Notes under the pieces: model-generated
Told to the model about the DNA's origin: nothing
The model's input: only the letters and a program-made list of their open reading frames with translations
Databases searched by the model: none
NCBI GenBank assembly: GCA_958430865.1
Contig: CAUDNR010000089.1
Location: 920-36,524, forward strand
Reading direction: 5' to 3'
Length of the DNA: 35,605 nucleotides
Source: Entrophospora sp. SA101
Taxonomy: Eukaryota; Glomeromycota; Glomeromycetes; Entrophosporales; Entrophosporaceae
Made by a program: the position numbers and the translations under genes
Shown here: one piece after another, positions 8,199-19,126 of the stretch
How positions within the stretch are numbered: position 1 is the first letter of the stretch
Layout of the letters: every line of letters begins with the position of its first letter

Positions 8199-10559
8199 GA
8201 AATATAAGTAATTATAAATGATCAAAAATTTATCCCAATCTAAATTAATTCATTTAAATATGTAACAAGACTTATTGATTGAAGCTTTTATCTTTGATTT
8301 CTTCATTAAGCTCTTCCATTATTTTTACGCTTTCTTGTAACCAATCACATCGTCAATAATGGTCCAAGTTTTTCAAAAAATAGACTATTATTAAAGTCAC
8401 GCGTATTGAAATTTTATTGTAATTTGATTGGATAATTTCCAATATGTAATAGTCGAATTTTTTACCAACACGTTATTATTATTATTATTATACAGTATTT
8501 TCGGGGCCAAATATTTAATCATTCAAAAAAAAAAATTAAACTAATCATCTGACCCTTAGGATATGATGCAATGAAAATTCAGAGTGGGGCATTGGGCTCT
8601 GAAAATCAAGTTTTTGGATTTTGCATCTGAGTTGAAACCTCTCCTACGTTCAGATACTTTGTCACTATGAAACAGATGATTACTGACATCAAACAGAAAT
8701 TCACCAAAAATACATGAGTTAATCACTGACAATCTTTGTAATGATTATTAATTCATTTTCCTAATTTTTCTTTTCTCTTGATCAATTTTTATCTTAATAA
8801 ACTTATCAACAGATAAATGAAATCTATTGCATCAGTCCTCATTTCATCTTGAATACAAATAAATGGATTTTGCAGCATGAGAAAAATTTAAATATGTCAA
8901 ATTAATTCATTAGGTTTTTTTTTTGTTAATAAATCTAATTCTACATTGAAATCTTCAAGATCAAAATTATTCTTGGCGTATGTATGTCATCATAATTTGG
9001 TTTTTGGGCATCAGCATGGTTATAGGTATGAAATCATCAAATTTGTTCATATTATTTTAGTTTCTTACACAAAAATCATCTAATTCCCAGATAAATAAAT
9101 AATCAGAACTAGCTATATAACTAGATTTTGATTTATTTCGCTGCCAGAAGTCATTGTTGGCATTGGACACAATTCCCAGCACCAACCCATCCCTTACCAT
9201 GGCAATAGCAAAGAAGGAGCTTGTATAGGCGTAGAAAGAATGGTTCTATTAAATATACACCTAAACTTAACATATCGTTTGTTTTATTTTCTGGGAATGA
9301 TTTTTAAGGAATCTAGAATTTCTAATTGTATACAATTGGAAGAAAAGTAGTTTTTGAAAGAATTTTGGAATTTTATTTTTGCGAAATCAAAGACGCGTAT
9401 TATTTCATTTTTGCATGGTCTTAGGCATTGTTGCTACTTTATTATGAATAATAACATCAAAATGCATTGCAAAATCATCATGAATATTTCAATAGACATG
9501 ATACAATAGTTGTGACGGTGCTCTCATTCAAAGAAGAATTAAATAAAAACAAAAAGGAAAAGAAAGCAATATTTATTTATTTTGACTCAATTAAAAGAAA
9601 AATACATAACAATTTTAATTTATATGTATAGGTATTAAATATTACAAGATAGAAAGCCACTAGAACAGTTTCATGAAAAGCCCTTGATGAATATTACCAA
9701 TTATTTGGAGATATCTTTTCCATATTGACTCATTCCTGAATTGCGTCTACGAAAAAAAAATCAACAAACAATGTCTGAAGCCAAAGAACGAAATACAGAG
9801 ACTGACAACACAAATGATATCTAAAACCTTTATTTTAATAACATTAAAATATTAAAATCATTTTAATCTCTGATTTCTGAAGGATATGATGTAACATAAT
9901 TTCAGGGTTAGATGGGAGGACTGTGAATTTTAATTGAAATTGCATGTTGGTAAAACACTGAGGGAAATTGGTTTACTCTAGAAATATTTAGAAAATGTTA
10001 GTTAAAGGGATTAATTTTACCAACTTGATCACTGTCAAAAACATTCTCAAACTAATAATTCTAGTGTGATCATCATGATTTACAAGATCATCAATCATTG
10101 GGTCCAAAAATCAGAGATTTTTCTTAAAAAAAAAAGTGAATCTATCACCATCACCAAAACCTTTAACGTCGCTCAATTACAACCATAAATGAATATCAAA
10201 GAAGGAAATAATATGTGATTTTCCCTTAATAAGTTTCATCTTTTCATGGCCTTAGTATTATTGTTGTATGTGAAAAATAAAGACAATTACTTGTTTATCA
10301 TCCAAAATACTATAATCTACAATTACATTTTCTGGTTGTAATGAACCAACCCATACCAAGTGCCTAAATAAATCATAATAATAATCTATTAATATAATTA
10401 ATTCAATCTTGCAATCATAATAAGATTTTTAATTATTATTATTAAATTACCTTTGAAACGTCTTTACCAGCAAAAATATTATAGATTCATCCACTTTTTA
10501 GATCAAAATTGTACCTTTTATGGCTATATAGATTAGTTTGTACCATCATAGTAATGTGT
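8199..10559. other. AT-rich region with degenerate repeat pieces, no gene
   Basis: No reading frame of interest. A stretch at about 9405-9560 (GCATGGTCTTAGGCATTGTTG … ATCATGAATATTTCAAT … GAATTAAATAAAAACAAAAA) is a diverged relative of part of the inner inverted-repeat module at 17205-17360 and 30120-30260. A shorter match (CATGGCCTTAGTATTATTG) lies near 10246. An ATT microsatellite is at about 8466-8491. Confidence 0.5.
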
Positions 10560-10664
10560 GTATATATATTGGGGTCTGTACTAGGAAAATCAAGCTTCCA
10601 GCTATTTTTTTTTTTTTTTTGTCTTTTTACTAACAATAATCTCTAATAAAGGATTTACAGTTGG
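10560..10664 (+). repeat. Inverted copy of the element end seen at 229-305
   Basis: TATATATATTGGGGTCTGTA followed by CTAGGAAAATCAAGCTTCCAG is the reverse complement of the sequence at about 255-303, with a few differences, and is followed by a T tract and a diverged continuation that runs into the N gap. The same element end reappears in opposite orientation on the other side of the gap (11547-11724). Confidence 0.75.
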
Positions 10665-11546
10665 NNNNNNNNNNNNNNNNNNNNNNNNNNNNNNNNNNNN
10701 NNNNNNNNNNNNNNNNNNNNNNNNNNNNNNNNNNNNNNNNNNNNNNNNNNNNNNNNNNNNNNNNNNNNNNNNNNNNNNNNNNNNNNNNNNNNNNNNNNNN
10801 NNNNNNNNNNNNNNNNNNNNNNNNNNNNNNNNNNNNNNNNNNNNNNNNNNNNNNNNNNNNNNNNNNNNNNNNNNNNNNNNNNNNNNNNNNNNNNNNNNNN
10901 NNNNNNNNNNNNNNNNNNNNNNNNNNNNNNNNNNNNNNNNNNNNNNNNNNNNNNNNNNNNNNNNNNNNNNNNNNNNNNNNNNNNNNNNNNNNNNNNNNNN
11001 NNNNNNNNNNNNNNNNNNNNNNNNNNNNNNNNNNNNNNNNNNNNNNNNNNNNNNNNNNNNNNNNNNNNNNNNNNNNNNNNNNNNNNNNNNNNNNNNNNNN
11101 NNNNNNNNNNNNNNNNNNNNNNNNNNNNNNNNNNNNNNNNNNNNNNNNNNNNNNNNNNNNNNNNNNNNNNNNNNNNNNNNNNNNNNNNNNNNNNNNNNNN
11201 NNNNNNNNNNNNNNNNNNNNNNNNNNNNNNNNNNNNNNNNNNNNNNNNNNNNNNNNNNNNNNNNNNNNNNNNNNNNNNNNNNNNNNNNNNNNNNNNNNNN
11301 NNNNNNNNNNNNNNNNNNNNNNNNNNNNNNNNNNNNNNNNNNNNNNNNNNNNNNNNNNNNNNNNNNNNNNNNNNNNNNNNNNNNNNNNNNNNNNNNNNNN
11401 NNNNNNNNNNNNNNNNNNNNNNNNNNNNNNNNNNNNNNNNNNNNNNNNNNNNNNNNNNNNNNNNNNNNNNNNNNNNNNNNNNNNNNNNNNNNNNNNNNNN
11501 NNNNNNNNNNNNNNNNNNNNNNNNNNNNNNNNNNNNNNNNNNNNNN
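10665..11546. other. Assembly gap (882 N)
   Basis: Run of N. The true size is unknown. Any reading frame drawn across it is meaningless. Confidence 0.99.
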
Positions 11547-12744
11547 CTGAGTTTTGAAGATTTTTCCCAAAATTGGCCACGAGGCGCAGCAAGTTGCGGG
11601 ACTAGGTGACTTGCACCATATATTAAAACATATGTGTAACCAAATTTATAAGGGTTGTTACTAAAAATAGATTTTTTGTCTGGAAGCTTGATTTTCCTAT
11701 TACAAACCCCAATATATATATTCATTATTATTATTATGAAAAGTAAAAATATTTAATAAACAAATAATTAATTCAACTTTGCTGTATATAAAAGGTGTAT
11801 CTTTTGGTGGTTGTAAAATAGAATTAACAAAATCTTTTAACACTAGAATGCAAGAAATAATGAAAATTAAGATGGAAGAATGAGTGAGACATGATTTTTT
11901 CACTTTGTTTTTTTTTTCACCAGCTTTTTTCCTTTTCTTTAATTAATTAATTTATGAAATAAAATTTATTTTTTTGATGAAAGAGAGAGAGGGTTTTGTG
12001 ATAACTCTGAAGCATTCACTTTGTCGTTTTTGTAAAATAATATCAATATTGAAAATAAAAGAGAAAATAAATTTTTTTCCAGGAAATTGAAAGAATGATC
12101 AATATAAGAATGGTTTGTGCTTTTTAATTATTCCTCGGATGGAAACAGTAACAAGAAAAGAAACGGGTAGGTTTGTAAAAAAAATTTAATTAATTATCAA
12201 TAATTGAATTTATTTATTTCTTAGCAAATAATAAGTAAATTGTTCTTTACAAATGAGCAAAGTCCAATCTAAAGTTTTGAGTTGCATTATTTGATCAGTT
12301 AGTTTTAAAAAATAAAATAATAAAATATGAAATTAATGAAATTAGTGAATAACTGTAATTTATTTCTTTGATTTTATAGAATAAAGAAAAAAAAAATCGT
12401 GCAATATTAATATGGAACCACACTATTAACGAATCCTTCAATTTCTCCTTAAATAACGCGATTACAAAATAAAATATTATGAGAATTTTATGAAAATTGG
12501 ATCTTTTTTATTACGAATATCGGATATAGATATTAATATATTAATATTTGTATCAGGAATATGGTTAGGCTAGATTTTTATTAAATAACAATATCATAAA
12601 TTTTTATTTGTAAATTTGTTATATATATATATATACACACACACACATATAATAAATAAATACATGTATATACTGTTAGTGACGAAGTCACCCAGAACAA
12701 TAGTCATTTCTAAATGAAAACTAATGTTAAATTACCATTATTAT

Positions 12745-13812
12745 TTATTTGCTACCTTTTTCACACACAACTTCATCCAATATATCTTGATTTTTCAATT
12801 TTATTGATTCTTTCATTTCAGCCATTGATTTGTTCACTTCAGCCATTATTGATTCTTTCATTTCGGCAATTGATTTGTCCACTGCCTTGATTATTTCCTT
12901 TTGAGTTTCATTCACCTCTTGACTTTCATTCTCCTTTACTATTTCATTTATTGTTTTGCGTAGTCTAAATTGAGTGAATGTTGTTGAAGTAGCCAGAAAA
13001 TCATCAGATGCTGGCTCCTTATCTATAAAGATGTACAAATTCCTTGCTAAAGAAAGAACCAGTATAAATATGCATGTCTTGACAAAGTAAAAATCGATTG
13101 GCCATTTCAACACAATAAATAATGTTTGCAGGACACTCGGGAGATAAAACCATACAGGAAAAAATATATGACCGAACTTTGATTTAAATACTTGGCCGAT
13201 ACCAAAACAGAACTCAAAACCAAATAATATAAAATAAAAAAATTCTGTAACTAACAACATCCCAAATAATGCAAGGAATAATAAGCCAATTGGATCCAAA
13301 AGACCTCCATTTATCATAAGAACAATCCAGAATGTTGTGATTACTATAGCTGGGAAAAGCACCAAGAAAAAAAAGATAGGTGTAAAAGAACCAGGTGTAT
13401 TTTTGATTGTTTTGTTCCTAATTATTGTGTATACTGCGCAAGTTACATATAAACCCATGTTTACGATTGAAAATATCTTTATACTCTTCAAATCATCATA
13501 AGCAAAAGAAACCACCAGCGGAATCACCCAAGTGACTGTGTTGTATAACAAGTCATCTAGTAATGGCAGCAGCACATTCTTGATGTGCCCAGATTCCCCT
13601 TTCACAATGAACAGGACGACCAAAAATACTGGAAAGAGCGTGTTGATAATTGCATCGTACACGTCCTGTTCAGGTTCATAATTTTCGTCAACAATTGACG
13701 CGGTTACAAGTGTAATGAATGAAAATAAAGTCAATAAACTTGATTTTACTTTCTTGCTTTGGTTGAGTAGAAATCCTTTGTTCATATCAAATAATGGATA
13801 AAGTTCTCTCAT
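12745..13812 (-). CDS. Multi-pass membrane protein with coiled-coil tail, copy 2
   Basis: 355 residues, identical in protein sequence to the product of 1327-2394, with the same leader, TATA-like element (about 13829-13836) and 3' flank. Same features: signal-anchor-like start, about seven membrane spans, coiled-coil tail with KSMAEMKESI repeats. The second in-frame ATG is at 13783-13785. It lies in the outer, near-identical part of the left inverted-repeat arm. Function unknown. Confidence 0.8.
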   Translation of the reverse strand: MRELYPLFDMNKGFLLNQSKKVKSSLLTLFSFITLVTASIVDENYEPEQDVYDAIINTLFPVFLVVLFIVKGESGHIKNVLLPLLDDLLYNTVTWVIPLVVSFAYDDLKSIKIFSIVNMGLYVTCAVYTIIRNKTIKNTPGSFTPIFFFLVLFPAIVITTFWIVLMINGGLLDPIGLLFLALFGMLLVTEFFYFILFGFEFCFGIGQVFKSKFGHIFFPVWFYLPSVLQTLFIVLKWPIDFYFVKTCIFILVLSLARNLYIFIDKEPASDDFLATSTTFTQFRLRKTINEIVKENESQEVNETQKEIIKAVDKSIAEMKESIMAEVNKSMAEMKESIKLKNQDILDEVVCEKGSK

Positions 13813-14647
13813 AGACTTATTTTATTGGTATTTATAGGCAATGTATTTGTGATTCGACCAATCAATTAGTATATTAATATATTAATAACTCCGGAATTGG
13901 AAAACTATTTTCTTTTCTGGAGTAAACAAAAATTATTTTATTTATTGGGATAAAAAAGGCTGTACAATCATTATGCATTTTAGTGTTTTTGTTAAGGGAA
14001 CAATATACTAAAAAAAAATAAAAAAGTTTTCCTGAAAATGATCAATATGAGAATGTTTGGTGCTTTTTAATTATTTCTCAGTAACAAAAAAAGTGTCTGA
14101 ATAAAACAAGAAAAAAAAACGGGTAGGTTTATAGAAAAATTTAATTAATTTACATTGATTAAAAATCAAAAAGTGGAAGAAGTGTCGTCAATTCTGAAGG
14201 CACACTTTCCCAAAAAGAAAATAATTCTATATTATCTTGTCGACAACGTAACTCAAAATTAAATTGGACTTTATGCAAATTTACTTGCTATTGTATTGGA
14301 CATATTGTATGACTATTATTATTATACAACAAGCGAATTTTGATTCATTGGGGTAAAAAGGGCTATATACAATCACTTTGTAAAATAATACCAAGGGAAT
14401 ACAATATACTGAAAAAGTATTATTTTTTTTTTTTCTAGAATGATCAATATATGGGAATGGTGCTTTTCAATTATTTGTTAGGCAAGAAAAACAAATTTCT
14501 CCAACGGGTTTTTGATTTAAATTAAAATCAAAAATAGTATTATTTATTTTTAGACAATTAGAAGAAGCGCTGTCAGTTCTGAAGGCACACTTTCCCAATA
14601 AAATAGCAAGTAAATGTTCTTTACAATAGTGTACTTGACTGAAATCA

Positions 14648-15086
14648 AATTTTTTACGAATACTCGAAAACCAATTTATTCAAGGATATGTAATTTATTT
14701 CGCAATTATTTTGAATATTCGTAACTATTTTGAATACTTTGGATACTTGTAATTATTTGGATATTCATAACTATTTTGGATATTTTGGATACTTTGGATA
14801 TTCATTTTAAATACTTGTGTTTATTTTGAATACTCCGTAATTATTTGGAAAATCTTAATTATTTTGGATATTTGTAACTATTTTGGATGCTTGTTTTTAT
14901 TTTGAATACTCGTTTATTTTGGATATTTTGGATACTCGTAACTATTTAGGATATTCATAACTATTTTGGATACTTGTATTTATTTTTGCATATTCGTAAT
15001 TATTTGGTGCTAGTAACTATTTTTGATATTCGTAACTATTTTGGATACTCGTAACTATTTTGAATACTTGCAATTATTTTGAATAT
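14648..15086. repeat. Degenerate minisatellite, second copy
   Basis: Same array of about 20-bp TATTTTGGATACTCGTAAC-type units as at 3230-3668, in direct orientation. Confidence 0.85.
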
Positions 15087-15318
15087 TCGATATACATGTT
15101 CCATGCATTTTGTATGGAATATGTACGGAATTATACATGAAAATGGCACATATTTGTCCTAAAAATGTCCTGAAAATGCATTCTGTACATTTTCCATACA
15201 TTTTCAGTGCATTTTCAGGGCAAATATGTACGGAAAAGTAATCTTTTAATGTATAATTCTGTACACATTCCATACAGAATATGCGGAAAATGTATGGAAA
15301 AACCATACATTTTCTGAC
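15087..15318. mobile_element. Palindromic MITE-like element (copy in R2)
   Basis: Same palindromic element as 3669-3900, with its two halves complementary to each other. The 105-codon minus-strand ORF that crosses it (15055-15372) exists because of the palindrome and the adjoining arm sequence and is not called as a gene. Confidence 0.65.
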
Positions 15319-15331
15319 TAAATTTTTTATA

Positions 15332-16350
15332 GGATTCGTAACCATTTCAAACATTTGTTGGTAACAATTCACAAATGATTATCGACTGATAACAAATAAT
15401 TTGTATTTTATTTATATCTTATTGTATGGGGTATGGACAATAGAAACGCGACCAACGTCCCTGAGGACGAATGGCACCCCTATATTGAATTCACTGCAAG
15501 GATTAATTTTAGCTTAGAAACCATACCCACTTTACTTAATAAAATTTTGAGATATTTAAAGAAATTATAAACAATGTAAATTTAAATAGGGAGTGGTTTA
15601 CAGAAACCCATGCAGATCATCTATAATCATTAATTGCTTATAGTAACAATTGGTCAACTTCAAAATACTAAAACAAAAAAAAATTAACCGATAAGTTTTA
15701 TTGTCCATGACTCAAGCTTCAAAACTTATCGGCTGGTTTTTTTTTAAACTGAAAATTGGCAGAGCCTTAGCATTTTGAAAATTCCGAATTTTGTTATACA
15801 CTTAAGAAATTGAGACTAAGTAAATTTCGTGTAACAGCTTTTTTTTCATAGAATATTTTCTACAACATACATTTGATTTATTTGACTTATTTATTTCCTT
15901 TTTTTTATTAATAAATAAAAGTTCTTTACAACAAAAAAGTTTAACGAACATATTACATTAAAAGAAAATCATCGCGTAACTTACTATTTTTCCTATTTAA
16001 ATTCTTGTCTATCTTGAGAATCTGTTAACTAGTAATAATAAGTTTGATATCCCGAATCTGCATAACAAATTTCTATCGTTGATTGGCGGACCACCAATTA
16101 AGAAGTTTGATCGACAAACGCCATTATTGGGATTGGGGGGGGGGGGTTTTGGTAAAACAATTTTTTTTTAACAATGACATGATGTTGTTTGGTACCTGCC
16201 TGAAGACGTGTTAATAACTGGCTAGAAGTATTTTTTTTTAATTTGCATTGATATATCTTTTACTTATACAAGTATTTTAATTGAAATCAAAACGCGGAGC
16301 AGATCTTTTCTAGGTAATTATAAGATCCTCATCAAGATGGTAAATAATTG
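15332..16350. repeat. Outer arm segment, non-coding
   Basis: No gene. It contains a perfect 12-bp hairpin CCGATAAGTTTT (15688-15699) / AAAACTTATCGG (15721-15732), with mirror copy at 31748-31792, and a 12-G run (16135-16146). Almost identical to 31130-32148 in reverse complement. Confidence 0.7.
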
Positions 16351-16536
16351 ATATTTGCTTTTCGTAATCAGTAATAATATTAATATTATTATAAACATAT
16401 ATTTACATGTCAAGGCAGCACACCGTTGAAAAAGAAACATTTCGAGTATACAAGGACAAGGTTTGATTACCACATATGTCGGGGGTGATATGTCAGGATT
16501 AAGATACAAGGACAAGGTTTGATTACCAGATATGTC

Positions 16537-16604
16537 GGGGTAAGATATGTGAGGGTTAAGGTATGAGCTTAGGATCATACCTTAACCTTGACATATCTTA
16601 CTCC
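16537..16604. repeat. Long hairpin and duplicated motif
   Basis: GGGGTAAGATATGTGAGGGT followed by TAAGGTATG (16537-16565) pairs with CATACCTTAACCTTGACATA followed by TCTTACTCC (16576-16604), with a loop of about 10 nt. Just upstream a unit containing TACAAGGACAAGGTTTGATT and ATATGTCGGGG occurs twice with a period of about 56 bp (from 16447 and 16503). The equivalent hairpin on the other arm is 30886-30953, with partly different bases that keep the pairing. Confidence 0.75.
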
Positions 16605-16802
16605 CGATATATCTTACCCCAGGCGTTAAAGCATGCACACTGTCTTGGACACTAGTCATTCTCACGTTCCTCATTTACACAAGGCTAATCTGACCGAGAT
16701 ACTCTCAAAGAGATAGAACGATGCAAACAGAGTCCGTTCATCGACCAATAGTCAACGATATTTTCACTAATCCTCCCCAAACCAGAGAAGGCTCTTTAAT
16801 TT

Positions 16803-17036
16803 TCATTTGACCAACGTTGGTGTGCCTAAATTCTGGGAAAATCCAAAACAGCAACCCGTTGCAGACACTGACTTTATTCTAGAGGGGTATAACACAAAGC
16901 AAACATCACACAAATGCGGATCTTCACCAGTGATCAATGCCCATACGGCAACAATCAAGCCTGGTCCGAGGGGAAAATAAGGGAAAGTTTTTGTTGACCT
17001 TATGAAAAAACCTTCAAACAATTGGGGAGCCTTCAC
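16803..17036 (-). other. Conserved ORF in inner arm module (left copy)
   Basis: 77 codons, MKAPQLFEGFFIRSTKTF… with LGPGLIVAVWALITGEDP and YPSRIKSVSATGCCFGF. The right-arm copy extends further upstream (102 codons). Differences between the two copies are mostly amino-acid changing (A/V, G/D, V/D, Q/R, T/R), which argues against strong protein constraint. No family recognised. It could be a fragment of a transposon protein or an exon of a longer gene. Not claimed as functional. Confidence 0.3.
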
Positions 17037-17798
17037 TTGTAGTAAAAATTTTATGCAAGGATGGAGGCGGTACCATTGTTTGTGGTAAGGAAATTTTAAT
17101 TAAATCTGACACCTGTGATCAATATCAGATTTATTATTGGGAAGGAAACCCTCCCTATTTATTTATTCTTGTGAACTACTGGTAGACATGCATTATTAAA
17201 AAATTTTTTGCATGGCCTTGGTATTATTACTACTTGAGTGATGCAATTGTTTGTTATATCAACAACATCAAATGTATTGAATAATTATCATGAATATTTA
17301 ATGGATGCAGGTATTCACAGAAGGAAAGGATTAAATAACAACAAAAAAGCTAAGTTTGTTTTTTTATCAACCAAAATATATAATTAATTAGATTTAAAGA
17401 TTATTATCTTATTCCACTTTTTTATGATATATTAATTATGAAATATTCTTGTAAGATCTGGCGGTGTACGATCAGAAAGAATTGTTACGCGGCCATATTG
17501 AAAAAAAAAACAGGTAGAAAATTCAACATCAAAAAATTCTAGTTGCCTAATGTAAATGAAACAACTACAGGATCTTGAAAAACAAACAAACTGGAATATC
17601 AGAGAAACAATTGGGAGATTGTAGGAATCTGGCAAAAAAAAATCGACACGAAAACCAAAATTTAGCATCACAAAAACAGAGAATAAGGAGGTGAGAGAAT
17701 AATCTATGGTTAAAATAATGCAAATATTGTTTTTGTGAGACTAATAAAGCATGGTTAATTAAATGTATTAACTTTTTAGAGCAACTTTTTTTAACTGT

Positions 17799-18119
17799 GT
17801 GGAAGAACATGCATCAGCGTTGATGCAATGTAATGCCAAAAATTCAAGCAAGGTCTTCCTTTGCCCATGGGTATGCTATGACATATGCCGGATTTTTGTG
17901 CGTCTTCCACAAGGCAACATATTCACCTTGTTGAGACATCGCCTTGTCCCTTCGACTGGAGGTGACTTCTTTGTTGATGCAAGTTTAGATGACAGAGGTG
18001 TGCGTGCACTATCTGAATGCCCAGTGACGAGGACGATTCTTGATAGTCGTTTTATGGGTGCTGTTTGGCATGCCGGTCACTGTCCTGGCGTCATTCTAGT
18101 TGAGCATGTTGTTGCATAA
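17799..18119 (+). CDS. Hypothetical small ORF in a GC-rich island
   Basis: 106 codons, with a Cys-rich first half (CNAK, CPWVCYDIC) and a stretch RLVPSTGGDFFVDASLDDRG. It stands out because its base composition approaches half G+C in a window of about one quarter, and normal composition returns immediately after its stop. No domain recognised, and no signal peptide or membrane span. The ATG lies just after an AT-rich stretch, so the frame may begin earlier through an intron. It could be a transferred or transposon-derived fragment, or a real short exon. Confidence 0.4.
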   Translation: MEEHASALMQCNAKNSSKVFLCPWVCYDICRIFVRLPQGNIFTLLRHRLVPSTGGDFFVDASLDDRGVRALSECPVTRTILDSRFMGAVWHAGHCPGVILVEHVVA

Positions 18120-19126
18120 GTATATATGTATAATTATCAGGGGTAATTTGGGTTTGCAGAAAAGGCTGTGTATACTGAACAAAGGGATTATCTAAGTTTA
18201 GAAATGATTCTAAGGAATCAGCACGTTTCTAATACTACAGGTACTTCTGGTGTTGATTCCATAATGAAGTGAAAATGTTCTAGTAAAAGATGCGGGTATC
18301 TCACTATTTTCATTTCGAACGTGCAGAAATTCCTTAATATCAAAAATGTCACGTCAGGTAAAACCTTTGTTATTAATTTTGAGGAATATATTAATCATGA
18401 TACGGTTTTATTAATATAGGCATTAGACTAAGCTAGCTCGCACCCACCTCATAATGTTGATCTGATTCCTATCCCCCGCACAAAATAATCAATCTATATA
18501 TCATCATGTAATTTTTTACATTAACTATAAACTCACATGACCCAAACAGTCAACAATAACATTCCTTCTGCAATAGCTAAACTCACTGGATAACTATAAA
18601 AGAAAATGAACAATTAAATGTAAAATATACTGTATGTTTGCTATTTTTAATTTAACATATGTTTTTTTATTATAATTAGTACAACAAATTATAATTAATA
18701 AATTTTTGTTGAATGGTAAATAAAGAAAACCTTGGCATTTAATCAACGCCCCAAATAATAATCATATGAAATCTAGGGTCTTCTGAAGCAATAATTCATG
18801 ACGCAGGGCATAATAATAATTCGTGATTCAAAGCATAATTCGTGACACAAGACATATAGTTTGTGACGCGAAGCATAGTTTGCTAGTTCTTATTATAATA
18901 ATAAAGGAAGACCCTAATTGTAATCAGCAATAATTGTGTATTTTATCCTATAGTAATAATCATTAAGTATAATTAGTATAATTTGGTGAAAAATTATGTA
19001 AAATTTTTATTAGAAGAATAAATTATTATTGTTATGGTGCAGGTCATCTATACTCATCAAAAATGTAGATCATTCCGAAATTTCAGATAACTATCAATGA
19101 ATTTTTATTGGTTAATTTTTTAAAAA
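18120..19126. other. AT-rich spacer with MITE-like element
   Basis: No gene seen apart from the small element at 18776-18914. Plausible 3' flank of the broken transposase at its right end. Confidence 0.5.
18776..18914. mobile_element. Small MITE-like element with internal minisatellite
   Basis: Starts GGGTCTTC and ends GAAGACCC, flanked on both sides by TA (18774-18775 and 18915-18916), as expected for a Tc1/mariner-type target. The inside is mostly four imperfect units of about 20 bp, of the type AATTCGTGACGCAAAGCATA (18793-18877). The termini are short, so the mobile-element call is tentative; the internal repeat is certain. Confidence 0.45.

Larger units (their letters stand above)
11547..15331. 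repeat. Repeat block R2 (second copy)
   Basis: Direct repeat of 129-3913. Small differences cluster near 14077-14110, where this copy reads TTTCTCAGTAACAAAAAAAG against TTTAACAGTAAAAAAAAAAG in the first. The inverted third copy (32149-35210) has the R2 version, so R2 and R3 are each other's closest relatives. After 15331 this copy continues into the inverted-repeat arm rather than into the paralogous membrane gene. Confidence 0.95.
12271..17544. repeat. Left arm of large inverted repeat
   Basis: Reverse complement of 29929-35210. Through the outer part, coordinates in the two arms sum to 47480 without a shift (checked at the membrane gene, the minisatellite, and a 12-G run at 16135-16146 against 12 C at 31334-31345). 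The outer part runs 12271-16350 with only a few differences. Inside that (16351-17544) the arms differ by many substitutions and indels. The interior between the arms is about 12.4 kb. Confidence 0.93.
16351..17544. repeat. Inner arm module, diverged copy
   Basis: GC-richer than its surroundings and clearly diverged from its partner 29929-31129, with substitutions and indels of about 12 bp (for example near 17433-17447). It contains a hairpin cluster (16440-16625) and an ORF (16803-17036, minus) whose partner is at 30356-30664. Related degenerate fragments lie near 9405-9560 and 10246, so this is a dispersed repeat family. No transposase or reverse transcriptase motif was seen. Confidence 0.65.

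Noticed and set aside
10602..11725. Four long reading frames across 10602-11725
   Set aside because: They consist almost entirely of N; only the few flanking codons are real sequence.
15055..15372. 105-codon ORF (also at 32108-32425 and, shorter, 3637-3921)
   Set aside because: It runs through the palindromic MITE-like element and minisatellite; the frame is a by-product of repeat sequence, with no domain and no leader of its own.
15680..15740. 12-bp hairpin followed by T run as an intrinsic terminator
   Set aside because: The setting is eukaryotic, no gene ends there, and the hairpin is part of a dispersed repeat.
16318..16578. 86-codon minus-strand ORF with YLNPxISxP repeats
   Set aside because: It translates the hairpin cluster and its duplicated motif; repeat-derived.
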